Source: Candidatus Woesearchaeota archaeon (GTDB lineage Archaea; Nanobdellota; Nanobdellia; Woesearchaeales; WJKL01). From it: a DNA stretch of 21,422 nt. The stretch spans positions 1 to 21,422 of the forward strand of contig JAHWIM010000029.1 of assembly GCA_019322535.1 (NCBI GenBank), read 5' to 3'. Position 1 is the first letter of the stretch, and each line of letters starts with the position of its first letter. A model generated the notes under the pieces. That model was given only the letters and a program-made list of their open reading frames with translations. It searched no databases and was not told where the DNA came from. The position numbers and the translations under genes were made by a program. Positions 1 through 6,231 of this stretch are shown here, in pieces.

Positions 1-615
1 AGAAAGATACATTTGGGCATCGTCAGTAGGGCTTCCAATCTCTTCATATATTCCAATTATTTCAACTTCCACATCATTGACATCTACTTTATCTCCAATA
101 TTAACTCTTTTTTTGAATAATCTGTTTGGAACAGTATAACTGAAACCGGCTGTTGCTTTTAGAGTATCTCCTTTTTTTAGAGTTCTTCCTTCTAATATTT
201 CTATTCCACCAAACATCTCTTCAACTAATCTTTTTTCTTTACTTTCTGTTGAAAGACCAATGACAAAAGTATAAACTTCTCTGTAATCTTTAAATTTAAT
301 TCTACCATTTTCTATAAACATTCCTGAAGCTTCACCTACTCCATTAACTTTTCTGATAAAATCTAAATCCTCTTCTGAAAAAAGTATATTACTTGTTCCA
401 GGAGCACTTGTTAATCCACCCCCAGGCATCAAGAAAATCTTGTCTGTTCCCATCTCTTCTCCAAATTCAAGCATATAAGAATTTAATCCTTGTCCAAAAC
501 TAATTAATGCAAAAATTGCTGTTATTCCTATCAGTATAGAAAGGATTGTAAGAAAACTTCTTGATTTTCTATTCCATAAGTTTGAAGTTGAATATTTCAA
601 TACATCCTTTATCAC
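1..615 (-). CDS. MacB-like ABC transporter permease, second copy (C-terminus outside window)
   Basis: This is the inner-membrane permease of a MacB/LolC/E-type ABC transporter; 205 residues are visible and the frame runs open to base 1. It starts at GTG 615, whose GTGA overlaps the stop codon of the upstream permease, so the two are translationally coupled. The N-terminus has the family pattern: a basic stretch (WNRKSRSFLT) followed by a membrane segment at about residues 20-42. An extracytoplasmic MacB core domain follows, with Gly/Pro-rich MPGGG near residue 63 and a beta-rich region. The three C-terminal membrane segments lie beyond the window. It resembles but is clearly diverged from the neighbouring permease, so the pair probably forms a heterodimer served by the ATPase at 3117-3812. 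The substrate cannot be told from sequence. Confidence 0.85.
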   Translation of the reverse strand, partial: MIKDVLKYSTSNLWNRKSRSFLTILSILIGITAIFALISFGQGLNSYMLEFGEEMGTDKIFLMPGGGLTSAPGTSNILFSEEDLDFIRKVNGVGEASGMFIENGRIKFKDYREVYTFVIGLSTESKEKRLVEEMFGGIEILEGRTLKKGDTLKATAGFSYTVPNRLFKKRVNIGDKVDVNDVEVEIIGIYEEIGSPTDDAQMYLS

Positions 616-1835
616 TTTGCATACCTCAAGGCATCCACAGGGTTTAGTTTTGCTGCCCTAATTGCAGGCAATGTTCCAAAAAATGAACCAAGTATAAATG
701 AGAATAATAATGCTCCAATAATTAATTGAGGACTGAAGCGAGCTGATATCAAACCAGTGCCTAATACAATCCTTCCGACAGCTGAAAGACCTGTCGCAAC
801 TAAAACACCAAGCAAAGCACCAATCATTCCCCCTACTGTTCCTAAGAATCCTGATTCTATAAAAAATAAAGTGAATATTGTTGAGTTAGTTGCTCCTATT
901 GACTTCATAATTCCAACTTCTTTTGTTCTTTCAACAACAGCAGTGTACATAGTATTCATTATTCCAATTCCTCCAACTAAAAGAGAAATTCCTGCTATAA
1001 TATAAACAAAGATTTGTATTGCAAGCAGAACAGAATTTACGCTTTCTAAGATTGATTGAGGAGTATCTACTGAAAAATCTTCTTCACCTTCTTTAATACC
1101 CCTTATTTTCCTTATTTTTTTTTCAATATCAGATTGTATCTTTTCTACATCCACCTTTTCATTGAATCTTACAGCAATTATATCATACTCATTATCAGGC
1201 CTGCCAACCAAATCTCTTAAATCATCTTCATTAACAAAGACAGCTGAGTCTAGTTGAAAATTCCCTTTTTTTTCCATTATTCCAACTACTTTGAATTCAA
1301 TATCTAGAATCTCTACTCTAGCTCCTGGAAGTATGGCTTTTCCAAATCCATTATCTTTTTCAGCAAAGTTTGCTCCTAAGAAAACAGAGCCAGATTCTCC
1401 ATCTTCTAAAAGCCTTCCTTTTTCAGCTTCCATATTCATCAGATGTTCCATAATGTCTCTATCTTCTCCATCAGGCATACTTACTGCATAACCAAAACCA
1501 ACTTGTTTATTAAAAGCAAGTTTTCCAGACTCCATAATCCTTCCTGCTGCTCCTTCTACTCCTGCAACATCTTTTATTGCTTCTAATTCTTTGTTTGTTA
1601 ATGGATCGACAACTCCTGTTCCAGGAGGACCAAACCCACCTGAAGCAGTGACAGAAAGAACATCTGTTCCTAAGAAACCAAATTGAGCATTTATTGTTTG
1701 TCTTAGCCCCTCACCCAAACCAATTAGAGCCACTACAGAAGCTATGCCTATAAATATTCCGATCATAGTAAGCCATGATCTAATCTTTCTATTCTTTAGA
1801 TTATTAACTGCAAATTTAAAATAATCTTTATTCAT
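612..1835 (-). CDS. MacB-like ABC transporter permease (complete)
   Basis: This is a complete 407-residue permease of the MacB/FtsX-like family, which uses cytoplasmic ATP hydrolysis to drive conformational work on extracytoplasmic substrates. The layout is typical: an N-terminal basic segment (NRKIRSWLTM), one membrane helix at about 20-42, a MacB periplasmic-core-like domain at about 45-265, then three membrane helices at about 270-300, 320-350 and 370-395. The FtsX-type coupling motif is visible as ERTKEVGIMKSIGAT just after the first C-terminal helix, and the C-terminus ends RAAKLNPVDALRY as in most family members. The start ATG lies 24 bases after the upstream secreted-protein gene, with a GAGGA element before it. 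The gene overlaps the next permease by four bases (GTGA). Family assignment is firm; the substrate is unknown. Confidence 0.93.
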   Translation of the reverse strand: MNKDYFKFAVNNLKNRKIRSWLTMIGIFIGIASVVALIGLGEGLRQTINAQFGFLGTDVLSVTASGGFGPPGTGVVDPLTNKELEAIKDVAGVEGAAGRIMESGKLAFNKQVGFGYAVSMPDGEDRDIMEHLMNMEAEKGRLLEDGESGSVFLGANFAEKDNGFGKAILPGARVEILDIEFKVVGIMEKKGNFQLDSAVFVNEDDLRDLVGRPDNEYDIIAVRFNEKVDVEKIQSDIEKKIRKIRGIKEGEEDFSVDTPQSILESVNSVLLAIQIFVYIIAGISLLVGGIGIMNTMYTAVVERTKEVGIMKSIGATNSTIFTLFFIESGFLGTVGGMIGALLGVLVATGLSAVGRIVLGTGLISARFSPQLIIGALLFSFILGSFFGTLPAIRAAKLNPVDALRYAK

Positions 1836-1859
1836 AGGTAATAGTCCTCAATTGTGTCT

Positions 1860-3110
1860 TTACTGTTTTTTGCTCTTTTTCTTCTTTCTTTTTCTCCACC
1901 AATATATTCCTAGACCAACTACAATAATTAGGAAAGTTATTGTTAAGCCAACACCTTTTTCTTTTGCTATTCCTGCTTTTTGTGCATCAGATTCACTAAA
2001 CACCCTAAGACCAACATTCATTGTTTGTTTCATTTCATTGTTTGTAGAATCCATATAGATTAATTCAACAGGCAGGTTTACTACTGGCTCTTTTGATTTT
2101 ATGTCAAGTGTAAAATCAACTGTTTCATAGTCATCTGAATCAACATTTCCTATATACACTTCTTGCTGAGATAAAACTTCAAAATCATCATTGCTTGCTA
2201 GTTTTGCAGTAAGAAGTTTTATTTCAGTTAGTCCTCTATTGACTATTTTTACTGTAACTTCTCCTGCTTTATTCTTTTTGTAGATATCAGTTGAATCTAT
2301 AGTCGCAAGAATATTTGTTTCTGAAGCTATCTTCAAAGTTAGAATGTCATCTTTTGAATAAGATGTTCCTGTTTCGTCTGTGTAAGAGATTGTTATTGGA
2401 ACTTTGTATATTCCACCGTCTGCATCTGGTTCTGCAATTATATTAAAACCAATTCCAACTTCTTTTTTTGCATCAATTTGATATATCTGCCTTTCTGTTG
2501 TAGATCTAATTGGGGCAAATGGAACTGTAGCATCAGACATATCTAATTTTATTTTGACATCTCTGACTAACGAATCTGCATTATTTCTTATTTTCAAAGA
2601 TACAGTTGATTCTTTGCCAGGTGGAATTGGATCTGGTGAAGTAGTTATTTCTTCTATTGATACAACTATATCCCTAGTTCTTATTCTTACTGGGAAATCT
2701 TCTACTGTAACCCAAGCAGGATCTACTGCATCATCTTCTGCTCTATATCTTATATCAATTGTCTCTTCTCTTTCTACTGCATTTTCGTTTACTTTTATTT
2801 TATATAATAGTATTGCTCCTTCTTCATCTGTTTGCCTGCCTTGCAAAGAACCTATGCTTTGCAGCGAAGAACCTCTGTACAAAGAGAAAGGATACTCAGG
2901 CAGGATCTCGAACACAAGATCTCCTGAAGGAGTTGAACCTGTGTTTTCTACTTTAAACCTTAAGTCAATAACATCTCCAGGATTGGCTGGGTCTGGTTCT
3001 TGACTTATCAAAGTTATTTTTATTTGTGCTGCGTCTGGTATAGCTGCAAATACTAAACCAGCTAGAACAAATAAACTTACAAACAAACTTAAAATTATTT
3101 TTTTATTCAT
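1860..3110 (-). CDS. Secreted, C-terminally anchored COG1361-type (S-layer/CARDB-like) protein of ABC operon
   Basis: This 416-residue protein has a signal peptide (MNKK, then hydrophobic residues to about 22, cleavage likely after VFA). Several beta-sandwich repeats follow, of the type found in archaeal COG1361/CARDB proteins; they are recognisable from DPANPGDVIDLRFKVENTG at about 40-58 and similar Pro-Gly/NTG patterns near 155-180 and 285-300. A membrane helix at about 385-405 and a very basic tail (WWRKRKKKKSKK) anchor it with the repeats outside. It is encoded between the ATPase and the two MacB-like permeases, so an extracytoplasmic accessory or adaptor role is inferred. The start is supported by a GGTGAT Shine-Dalgarno element that overlaps the ATPase stop codon. 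No enzymatic motif is seen. Confidence 0.85.
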   Translation of the reverse strand: MNKKIILSLFVSLFVLAGLVFAAIPDAAQIKITLISQEPDPANPGDVIDLRFKVENTGSTPSGDLVFEILPEYPFSLYRGSSLQSIGSLQGRQTDEEGAILLYKIKVNENAVEREETIDIRYRAEDDAVDPAWVTVEDFPVRIRTRDIVVSIEEITTSPDPIPPGKESTVSLKIRNNADSLVRDVKIKLDMSDATVPFAPIRSTTERQIYQIDAKKEVGIGFNIIAEPDADGGIYKVPITISYTDETGTSYSKDDILTLKIASETNILATIDSTDIYKKNKAGEVTVKIVNRGLTEIKLLTAKLASNDDFEVLSQQEVYIGNVDSDDYETVDFTLDIKSKEPVVNLPVELIYMDSTNNEMKQTMNVGLRVFSESDAQKAGIAKEKGVGLTITFLIIVVGLGIYWWRKRKKKKSKKQ

Positions 3111-3116
3111 TTTTCA

Positions 3117-3812
3117 TCACCTTGTTTTTTTTATTTTAGTAATAGCACCATCATGCAAGTACGCTATTCTTTCAGCGCATTTTGCGAGATCGCGATTATG
3201 AGTTACCATAATTATGGTTTTTTTCTCTTCCTTATTCATCCTACATAAAAAATCCATAACTAATTGTCCTGTTTTTGAATCAAGATTTCCTGTCGGTTCA
3301 TCAGCTAGAATCACTTGAGGATCATTTGCTAATGATCTAGCTATTGCAACTCTTTGCTGCTGTCCTCCTGAAAGCTCTGTTGGTTTGTGATCCATTCTAT
3401 CACCAAGACCAATCATGTTCAGGAGTTTTTCAGCTCTTTGAACTCTTTTTTTAGCTGGAACACCTTGAAAAATCATAGGAAGCATGATGTTTTCTTTTGC
3501 AGTTAAAGTGTTAATTAAATTAAATTGCTGGAATATAAAACCTATTTTTTGCCCTCTGATCTGAGCAAGTTCTGATTCTGAAAGATGAGCAATATTTTTG
3601 TGATCTAGATATATCTCCCCTTTAGTTGGGACATCAAGACAACCAACCATATTAACTGCTGTTGATTTGCCAGAACCAGACGGTCCCATTATAGCCAAAA
3701 ATTCACTTTCTTCTACTTCAAGATTAACTCCTTTAAGAGCCTGCACTTCTACTTCTCCCATCTTATATATTTTCCATACATCTTCCAATCTGATTACTAT
3801 TTTTTTTGTCAT
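3117..3812 (-). CDS. ABC transporter ATP-binding protein, MacB/LolD type
   Basis: This 231-residue cytoplasmic ATPase powers the two adjacent permeases. All catalytic elements are present: Walker A GPSGSGKST (43-51), Q-loop QQFN (95-98), signature LSGGQQQR (147-154), Walker B VILADEP (167-173), D-loop GNLDS and the switch His in VTH (205). Length and the 'IYKMGEVEVQALKGVNL' style N-terminus fit the LolD/MacB ATPase subfamily rather than nutrient importers. The start codon overlaps the stop of the upstream AbrB-like gene (ATGA), and its own stop is embedded in the Shine-Dalgarno of the downstream secreted protein, so the operon is tightly coupled. No missing residues noticed. Confidence 0.95.
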   Translation of the reverse strand: MTKKIVIRLEDVWKIYKMGEVEVQALKGVNLEVEESEFLAIMGPSGSGKSTAVNMVGCLDVPTKGEIYLDHKNIAHLSESELAQIRGQKIGFIFQQFNLINTLTAKENIMLPMIFQGVPAKKRVQRAEKLLNMIGLGDRMDHKPTELSGGQQQRVAIARSLANDPQVILADEPTGNLDSKTGQLVMDFLCRMNKEEKKTIIMVTHNRDLAKCAERIAYLHDGAITKIKKTR

Positions 3813-3964
3813 TTCTTTCCTTTCCTCACAACTTTTAATATGAATCCTTCTTTGTGTTTTTCAAAGACAAGCTCCATTCCTTTCTCTAACTTTTCGTATT
3901 CAGCAAGTCTTTTTGGAATAGTAAGAATTAATTGCCCACTTGGTAGCTTTTGTATTTTTACCAT
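3809..3964 (-). CDS. AbrB/SpoVT-like small DNA-binding protein
   Basis: A 51-residue protein starts at ATG 3964 and its stop overlaps the ABC ATPase start by ATGA. The sequence (start MVKIQKLPSGQLILTIPKRL) matches the swapped-hairpin AbrB/MazE/SpoVT fold: a first beta strand, the conserved 'G-Q-hydrophobic-TIPK-LA' core, then a KG-hydrophobic-E strand and a basic end. As the first gene of the ABC operon it is a plausible autoregulator of that operon, which is inference. Antitoxin-type AbrB proteins share this fold, but no toxin gene is beside it. The gene is short and easily missed; its four-base overlap and domain match support it. Confidence 0.75.
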   Translation of the reverse strand: MVKIQKLPSGQLILTIPKRLAEYEKLEKGMELVFEKHKEGFILKVVRKGKK

Positions 3965-4010
3965 TCTTATACTATTATTTTTAATAGTTTTAATTATGTC
4001 TTAATTATTA

Positions 4011-4024
4011 ACTTTTTAAATATT
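4011..4024 (-). promoter_or_regulatory. Possible TATA box for the AbrB-ABC operon
   Basis: On the minus strand the sequence reads TATTTAAAAAGT, an archaeal TATA-like element about 50 bases upstream of the AbrB-like start. It would give a leader of roughly 25 bases. A weaker AT element sits closer to the start, so the exact box is uncertain in this very AT-rich intergenic stretch. Confidence 0.3.
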
Positions 4025-4067
4025 TTATTTAATAGTATATAAATCTTTTGTTTAGAATTACGATAAA

Positions 4068-4076
4068 TATATAAAA
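4068..4076 (+). promoter_or_regulatory. TATA box placing a leaderless start at ATG 4098
   Basis: TATATAAAA lies about 26 bases (centre to A of ATG) upstream of ATG 4098, the usual archaeal TATA-to-start-site distance. It argues that transcription begins at the ATG and that the upstream in-frame GTG at 4077 is not the start. Confidence 0.55.
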
Positions 4077-4097
4077 GTGAATTTTTTTGCTTTAATC

Positions 4098-4778
4098 ATG
4101 GAAGAAGAGAAAAAACCAGAAGGAGCAGAAGAAAGCAAAACAGAAAAACAAAGCTCAAAAATGCTTTATATTATCCTTGCTGTTATTATTTTGGGATTTA
4201 TAGTGTTGTTTTCTATAAGATTTATAATTGGGCCAGAAGAAAAAGCAGTTACTATTGATGAACTGCATCAGAGAAATCTGAAAGGAGAGGAAAGCGACAT
4301 AAATTATATGTATAATGGATTTTCATTTGTTTATGTTAATGGGATGTGGTATACACAAGTGCAAAAAGGAGATACTGTTTGGGATGTTCCTCTTCATTTT
4401 GGGCCAAAACAGCTTGAGAATATCAGTATAGCTGGAAGTATTGATAATGATTTTGGAAAACAAGACGTTTACATTACTTTTGATCCTGTAGGAGGGGATT
4501 TACAATATGTTGCTTTAGCAAGCGCTGAGCTTAGTTTGAGTTTGACAAAAGGTTTTGGTATTTATCCAATTGCTGCTTGTGATAAGAATGAAACAAATGC
4601 TTGTAAAGAAAGACCTATAAAAACATGTGAAGATGAAGATGATATTATCTATATCAGAAAGGCTAATGAGTCAAAAGCTGAATTAAAAGAAAATTGTGTT
4701 GTTGTTGAAGGAAATGGATGGGAAATTGTTAAAGCAACTGATAGATTATTATTGAAATGGTATAAAATTATGGATTAA
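4098..4778 (+). CDS. Unknown single-pass membrane protein with extracytoplasmic domain
   Basis: I do not recognise this 226-residue protein. It has an acidic and Lys-rich cytoplasmic N-terminus (1-20), one strong membrane helix at about 22-45, and a domain of about 180 residues that should face outside. That domain is rich in aromatic and beta-forming residues (NGMWYTQVQKGDTVWDVPLH near 92-111). It contains four cysteines in the C-terminal half (ACDKNETNAC, KTC, ENC) that could form two disulfides. An in-frame GTG 21 bases upstream exists, but the TATA spacing favours ATG 4098, giving a leaderless mRNA. One base separates its stop from the next gene, so the two are probably cotranscribed. A role in the envelope is inferred only from topology. 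Confidence 0.8.
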   Translation: MEEEKKPEGAEESKTEKQSSKMLYIILAVIILGFIVLFSIRFIIGPEEKAVTIDELHQRNLKGEESDINYMYNGFSFVYVNGMWYTQVQKGDTVWDVPLHFGPKQLENISIAGSIDNDFGKQDVYITFDPVGGDLQYVALASAELSLSLTKGFGIYPIAACDKNETNACKERPIKTCEDEDDIIYIRKANESKAELKENCVVVEGNGWEIVKATDRLLLKWYKIMD

Positions 4779-4779
4779 A

Positions 4780-5058
4780 ATGGCAAGAACTTGGGAAGAT
4801 ATTTTAAAAGGTGCTGTAATCAAGCAAGGAAAATCAGAAGAGAAAAAAAAGAAAAAAGTTCTTGAAGAATTTGTTTCTCACTTAAGAAATCGAATAAAAT
4901 TTGAACTTTTAATTGGTATTGGTGCTGCTTATTTATTATATTTATTGTTTGGTTTTGAAACTTTAATCAAGACTTTACTGAGTTGGGCTATTGGAATTAC
5001 TTTAGTTGCAACTGTTATAGCTTCATTGATGAATAAATACAAGAAGATTCACGATTAA
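4780..5058 (+). CDS. Small two-TM membrane protein of unknown function
   Basis: This 92-residue protein has a charged, coiled-coil-prone N-terminal half (1-40, Lys-rich KSEEKKKKK near 18-26) followed by two membrane helices at about 42-59 and 64-84. It ends in a short basic tail, NKYKKIHD. It begins one base after the stop of the preceding membrane-protein gene, so the two are likely one transcript and may work together. I recognise no family. It ends just before a GC-rich hairpin region and is convergent with the CARF-like gene on the other strand. Confidence 0.75.
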   Translation: MARTWEDILKGAVIKQGKSEEKKKKKVLEEFVSHLRNRIKFELLIGIGAAYLLYLLFGFETLIKTLLSWAIGITLVATVIASLMNKYKKIHD

Positions 5059-5130
5059 TTCAACTGGTTACGCTCGGTTGACACGCAATGTGCGGCATAA
5101 AGCCCCACGTGCTCACTTCGTTCGCAGAAA
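5059..5130. other. GC-rich intergenic patch with a hairpin
   Basis: The 72 bases between two convergent genes are clearly richer in G and C than everything around them. They contain a hairpin: GTGCGGC (5090-5096) pairs with GCCCCAC (5102-5108) with one mismatch around an ATAAA loop, and GCA/TGC extends it to 5085-5112. The left part also has the short inverted pair CAAC/GTTG (5061-5080). It could be a bidirectional terminator or a copy of a dispersed repeat; only one copy is in the window. Confidence 0.45.
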
Positions 5131-5490
5131 TTAGATTTCTTCAACTCCTTTTGGAGTAATTGTTACGAGCCTTATTCCTAGACCAAGTTTTAACAAGGCT
5201 GAAAGAACTGCCATATGCTCTTTTCCTGTTCCTGAGATAAAATTTAAAGCTACCTCTGTGTCTGTTATTTTTCCTTGCAGCGCGGTTTGAATCTCTTTAA
5301 CCAGTTCTGAAAGAAATTTATTTGAGTCTATTACAATGTATTCTACTGGTTTTTCTTTTACTGTAAAATTTTCTTTACCAAATTCATTTGTAATTAGAAA
5401 TATTTTTTCCCAATCTTGCTTTGCAATTAGTTGTGCAACATGGCCCCATGTTCCTTTTCCGCTGCTTAGAACAACTATTAATGATGTCAT
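5131..5490 (-). CDS. Stand-alone CARF-like Rossmann-fold protein
   Basis: This 119-residue cytoplasmic protein has an alternating beta/alpha pattern. Strand 1 (SLIVVLSS, 3-10) leads into a Gly-rich loop GKGTWGH (11-17) and helix. Strands FLIT (31-34) and YIVIDS (51-56) follow, then a helix, then ALNFISGTGKEHMAVLSALL (81-100) and a final strand RLVTIT. The 'N-x-x-SGTGK-x-M' element before a helix resembles the TGGTK-type loop of CARF domains, which bind cyclic oligoadenylates. No HTH, nuclease or CRISPR gene is attached or nearby, so the CARF call rests on pattern alone and a generic nucleotide-binding role is possible. A TATA box about 26 bases upstream predicts a leaderless mRNA, divergent from the M50 protease gene. 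Confidence 0.6.
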   Translation of the reverse strand: MTSLIVVLSSGKGTWGHVAQLIAKQDWEKIFLITNEFGKENFTVKEKPVEYIVIDSNKFLSELVKEIQTALQGKITDTEVALNFISGTGKEHMAVLSALLKLGLGIRLVTITPKGVEEI

Positions 5491-5512
5491 GATATTTTCT
5501 AAATTGGTTTGT

Positions 5513-5520
5513 TATATAAA
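5513..5520 (-). promoter_or_regulatory. TATA box of the CARF-like gene (leaderless)
   Basis: TTTATATA on the minus strand is centred about 26 bases upstream of ATG 5490, so the transcript should start at or next to the start codon. It is one half of a divergent promoter pair. Confidence 0.5.
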
Positions 5521-5535
5521 TTTTATCCAAACCTA

Positions 5536-5543
5536 TTTAAATA
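5536..5543 (+). promoter_or_regulatory. TATA box of the M50 protease gene (leaderless)
   Basis: TTTAAATA begins 28 bases upstream of ATG 5564. The spacing supports that ATG as the true start rather than upstream in-frame codons, some of which would lie inside the opposite-strand CARF-like gene. Confidence 0.5.
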
Positions 5544-5563
5544 AATTAGTTTTTATCCATAAT

Positions 5564-6145
5564 ATGATATTGAGTGGGAAAGAAATATTTGATATTATTG
5601 CAATGAGTTTGATAGTAGGATATATATTCTCTGATGTTTTAAAAAGATTTGTTTATAGGGCTCCTGAGAGCTATGATCCTTTGGCAGCTAAACCTGGTTT
5701 TAATTGGGGAAGTTTAAAATTTGCTGCTCTTGCAACTGCTCCTGCTATAATACTGCATGAGTTTGCGCATAAATTTGTTGCAATTGGATTTGGTTTAGAA
5801 GCTACGTTTAATGCTGCTTATTTTTGGCTTTTTTTAGGATTAATGATGAAATTAATGGGAACAGGATTCATATTTTTTGTTCCTGCTTATGTTAGTATAA
5901 GTGGAGCAGGAGCTGTTTCTCCTTTATCTTATTCTATTGTTGCTTTTGCAGGCCCTGCTATGAATGGAATAATATGGTTAATAACTACTTTAATGTTGAA
6001 GAAGAACATGGTTAGCAAGAAGTACTTGTCTTTAGTACATATAACAAAGAAGATTAATATGTTTTTATTTATCTTTAATATGCTGCCTATACCTGGGTTT
6101 GATGGATCTAAAGTTTTCTCAGGATTATTACAAAGTATATTTTAA
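5564..6145 (+). CDS. Site-2-type membrane zinc metalloprotease (peptidase M50 family)
   Basis: This 193-residue polytopic protein belongs to the intramembrane zinc protease family that cuts transmembrane segments of regulatory or signal-peptide substrates. The zinc-binding HEFAH (65-69) lies in a membrane helix, and the third ligand is within NMLPIPGFDG (172-181, Asp 180), the family's N-x-x-P-x-x-x-x-DG motif. A Gly-rich SGAGAVSP segment and the AGPAMN turn (129-134) lie between them, as in other archaeal M50 proteins. There is no PDZ or CBS domain, so it is a minimal form. The start was chosen from the TATA spacing (leaderless ATG). Substrate unknown; membrane location is certain from its hydrophobic segments. 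Confidence 0.88.
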   Translation: MILSGKEIFDIIAMSLIVGYIFSDVLKRFVYRAPESYDPLAAKPGFNWGSLKFAALATAPAIILHEFAHKFVAIGFGLEATFNAAYFWLFLGLMMKLMGTGFIFFVPAYVSISGAGAVSPLSYSIVAFAGPAMNGIIWLITTLMLKKNMVSKKYLSLVHITKKINMFLFIFNMLPIPGFDGSKVFSGLLQSIF

Positions 6146-6157
6146 GTTATAACAATA

Positions 6158-6165
6158 TTTATATA
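6158..6165 (+). promoter_or_regulatory. TATA box upstream of pyrG
   Basis: TTTATATA begins 29 bases before the ATG at 6187, not before the pyrG TTG at 6228. Compared with other promoters in the window, the predicted transcription start is therefore at 6187, leaving about 41 transcribed bases before pyrG. Confidence 0.5.
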
Positions 6166-6186
6166 CAAATCAGTTTTGTTTTTTTT

Positions 6187-6231
6187 ATGCACTCAAAAAT
6201 TTATTTCTTAAATAGGGGGGAATTTTATTGA
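6187..6231 (+). CDS. Putative 14-codon leader peptide overlapping pyrG start
   Basis: A short ORF (MHSKIYFLNRGEFY) begins with ATG at the position where the TATA box predicts the transcript's first base, so it could be read as a leaderless message. Its stop TGA shares two bases with the pyrG TTG (TTGA), the same four-base coupling used between operon genes here. The pyrG Shine-Dalgarno AGGGGGG lies inside it as the Arg-Gly codons. It could be a translated coupling or attenuation peptide, or simply an open frame in a 41-base leader. No homology can be judged at this length. Confidence 0.3.
   Translation: MHSKIYFLNRGEFY
6214..6220 (+). promoter_or_regulatory. G-run ribosome binding site that sets the pyrG TTG start
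   Basis: AGGGGGG sits seven bases before TTG 6228 and can pair with the 3' end of 16S rRNA. No ATG or GTG lies between it and the conserved N-terminal strand of CTP synthase without cutting into that strand, so it supports the TTG start. Confidence 0.55.

Noticed and set aside
757..3003. Open frames on the plus strand opposite the ABC operon (for example 2554-3003)
   Set aside because: They mirror well-supported minus-strand genes, have low-complexity Ser/Pro/Ile composition and no domain.
3809..3964. Toxin-antitoxin module
   Set aside because: The AbrB-like protein has no adjacent toxin-like gene; it is fused by overlap to the ABC operon.
4077..4097. Seven-residue N-terminal extension from GTG 4077
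   Set aside because: The GTG is directly at the end of the TATA box and would lie upstream of the predicted transcript start.
5131..5490. A CRISPR-Cas locus around the CARF-like gene
   Set aside because: No direct-repeat array or cas gene is visible anywhere in the window.
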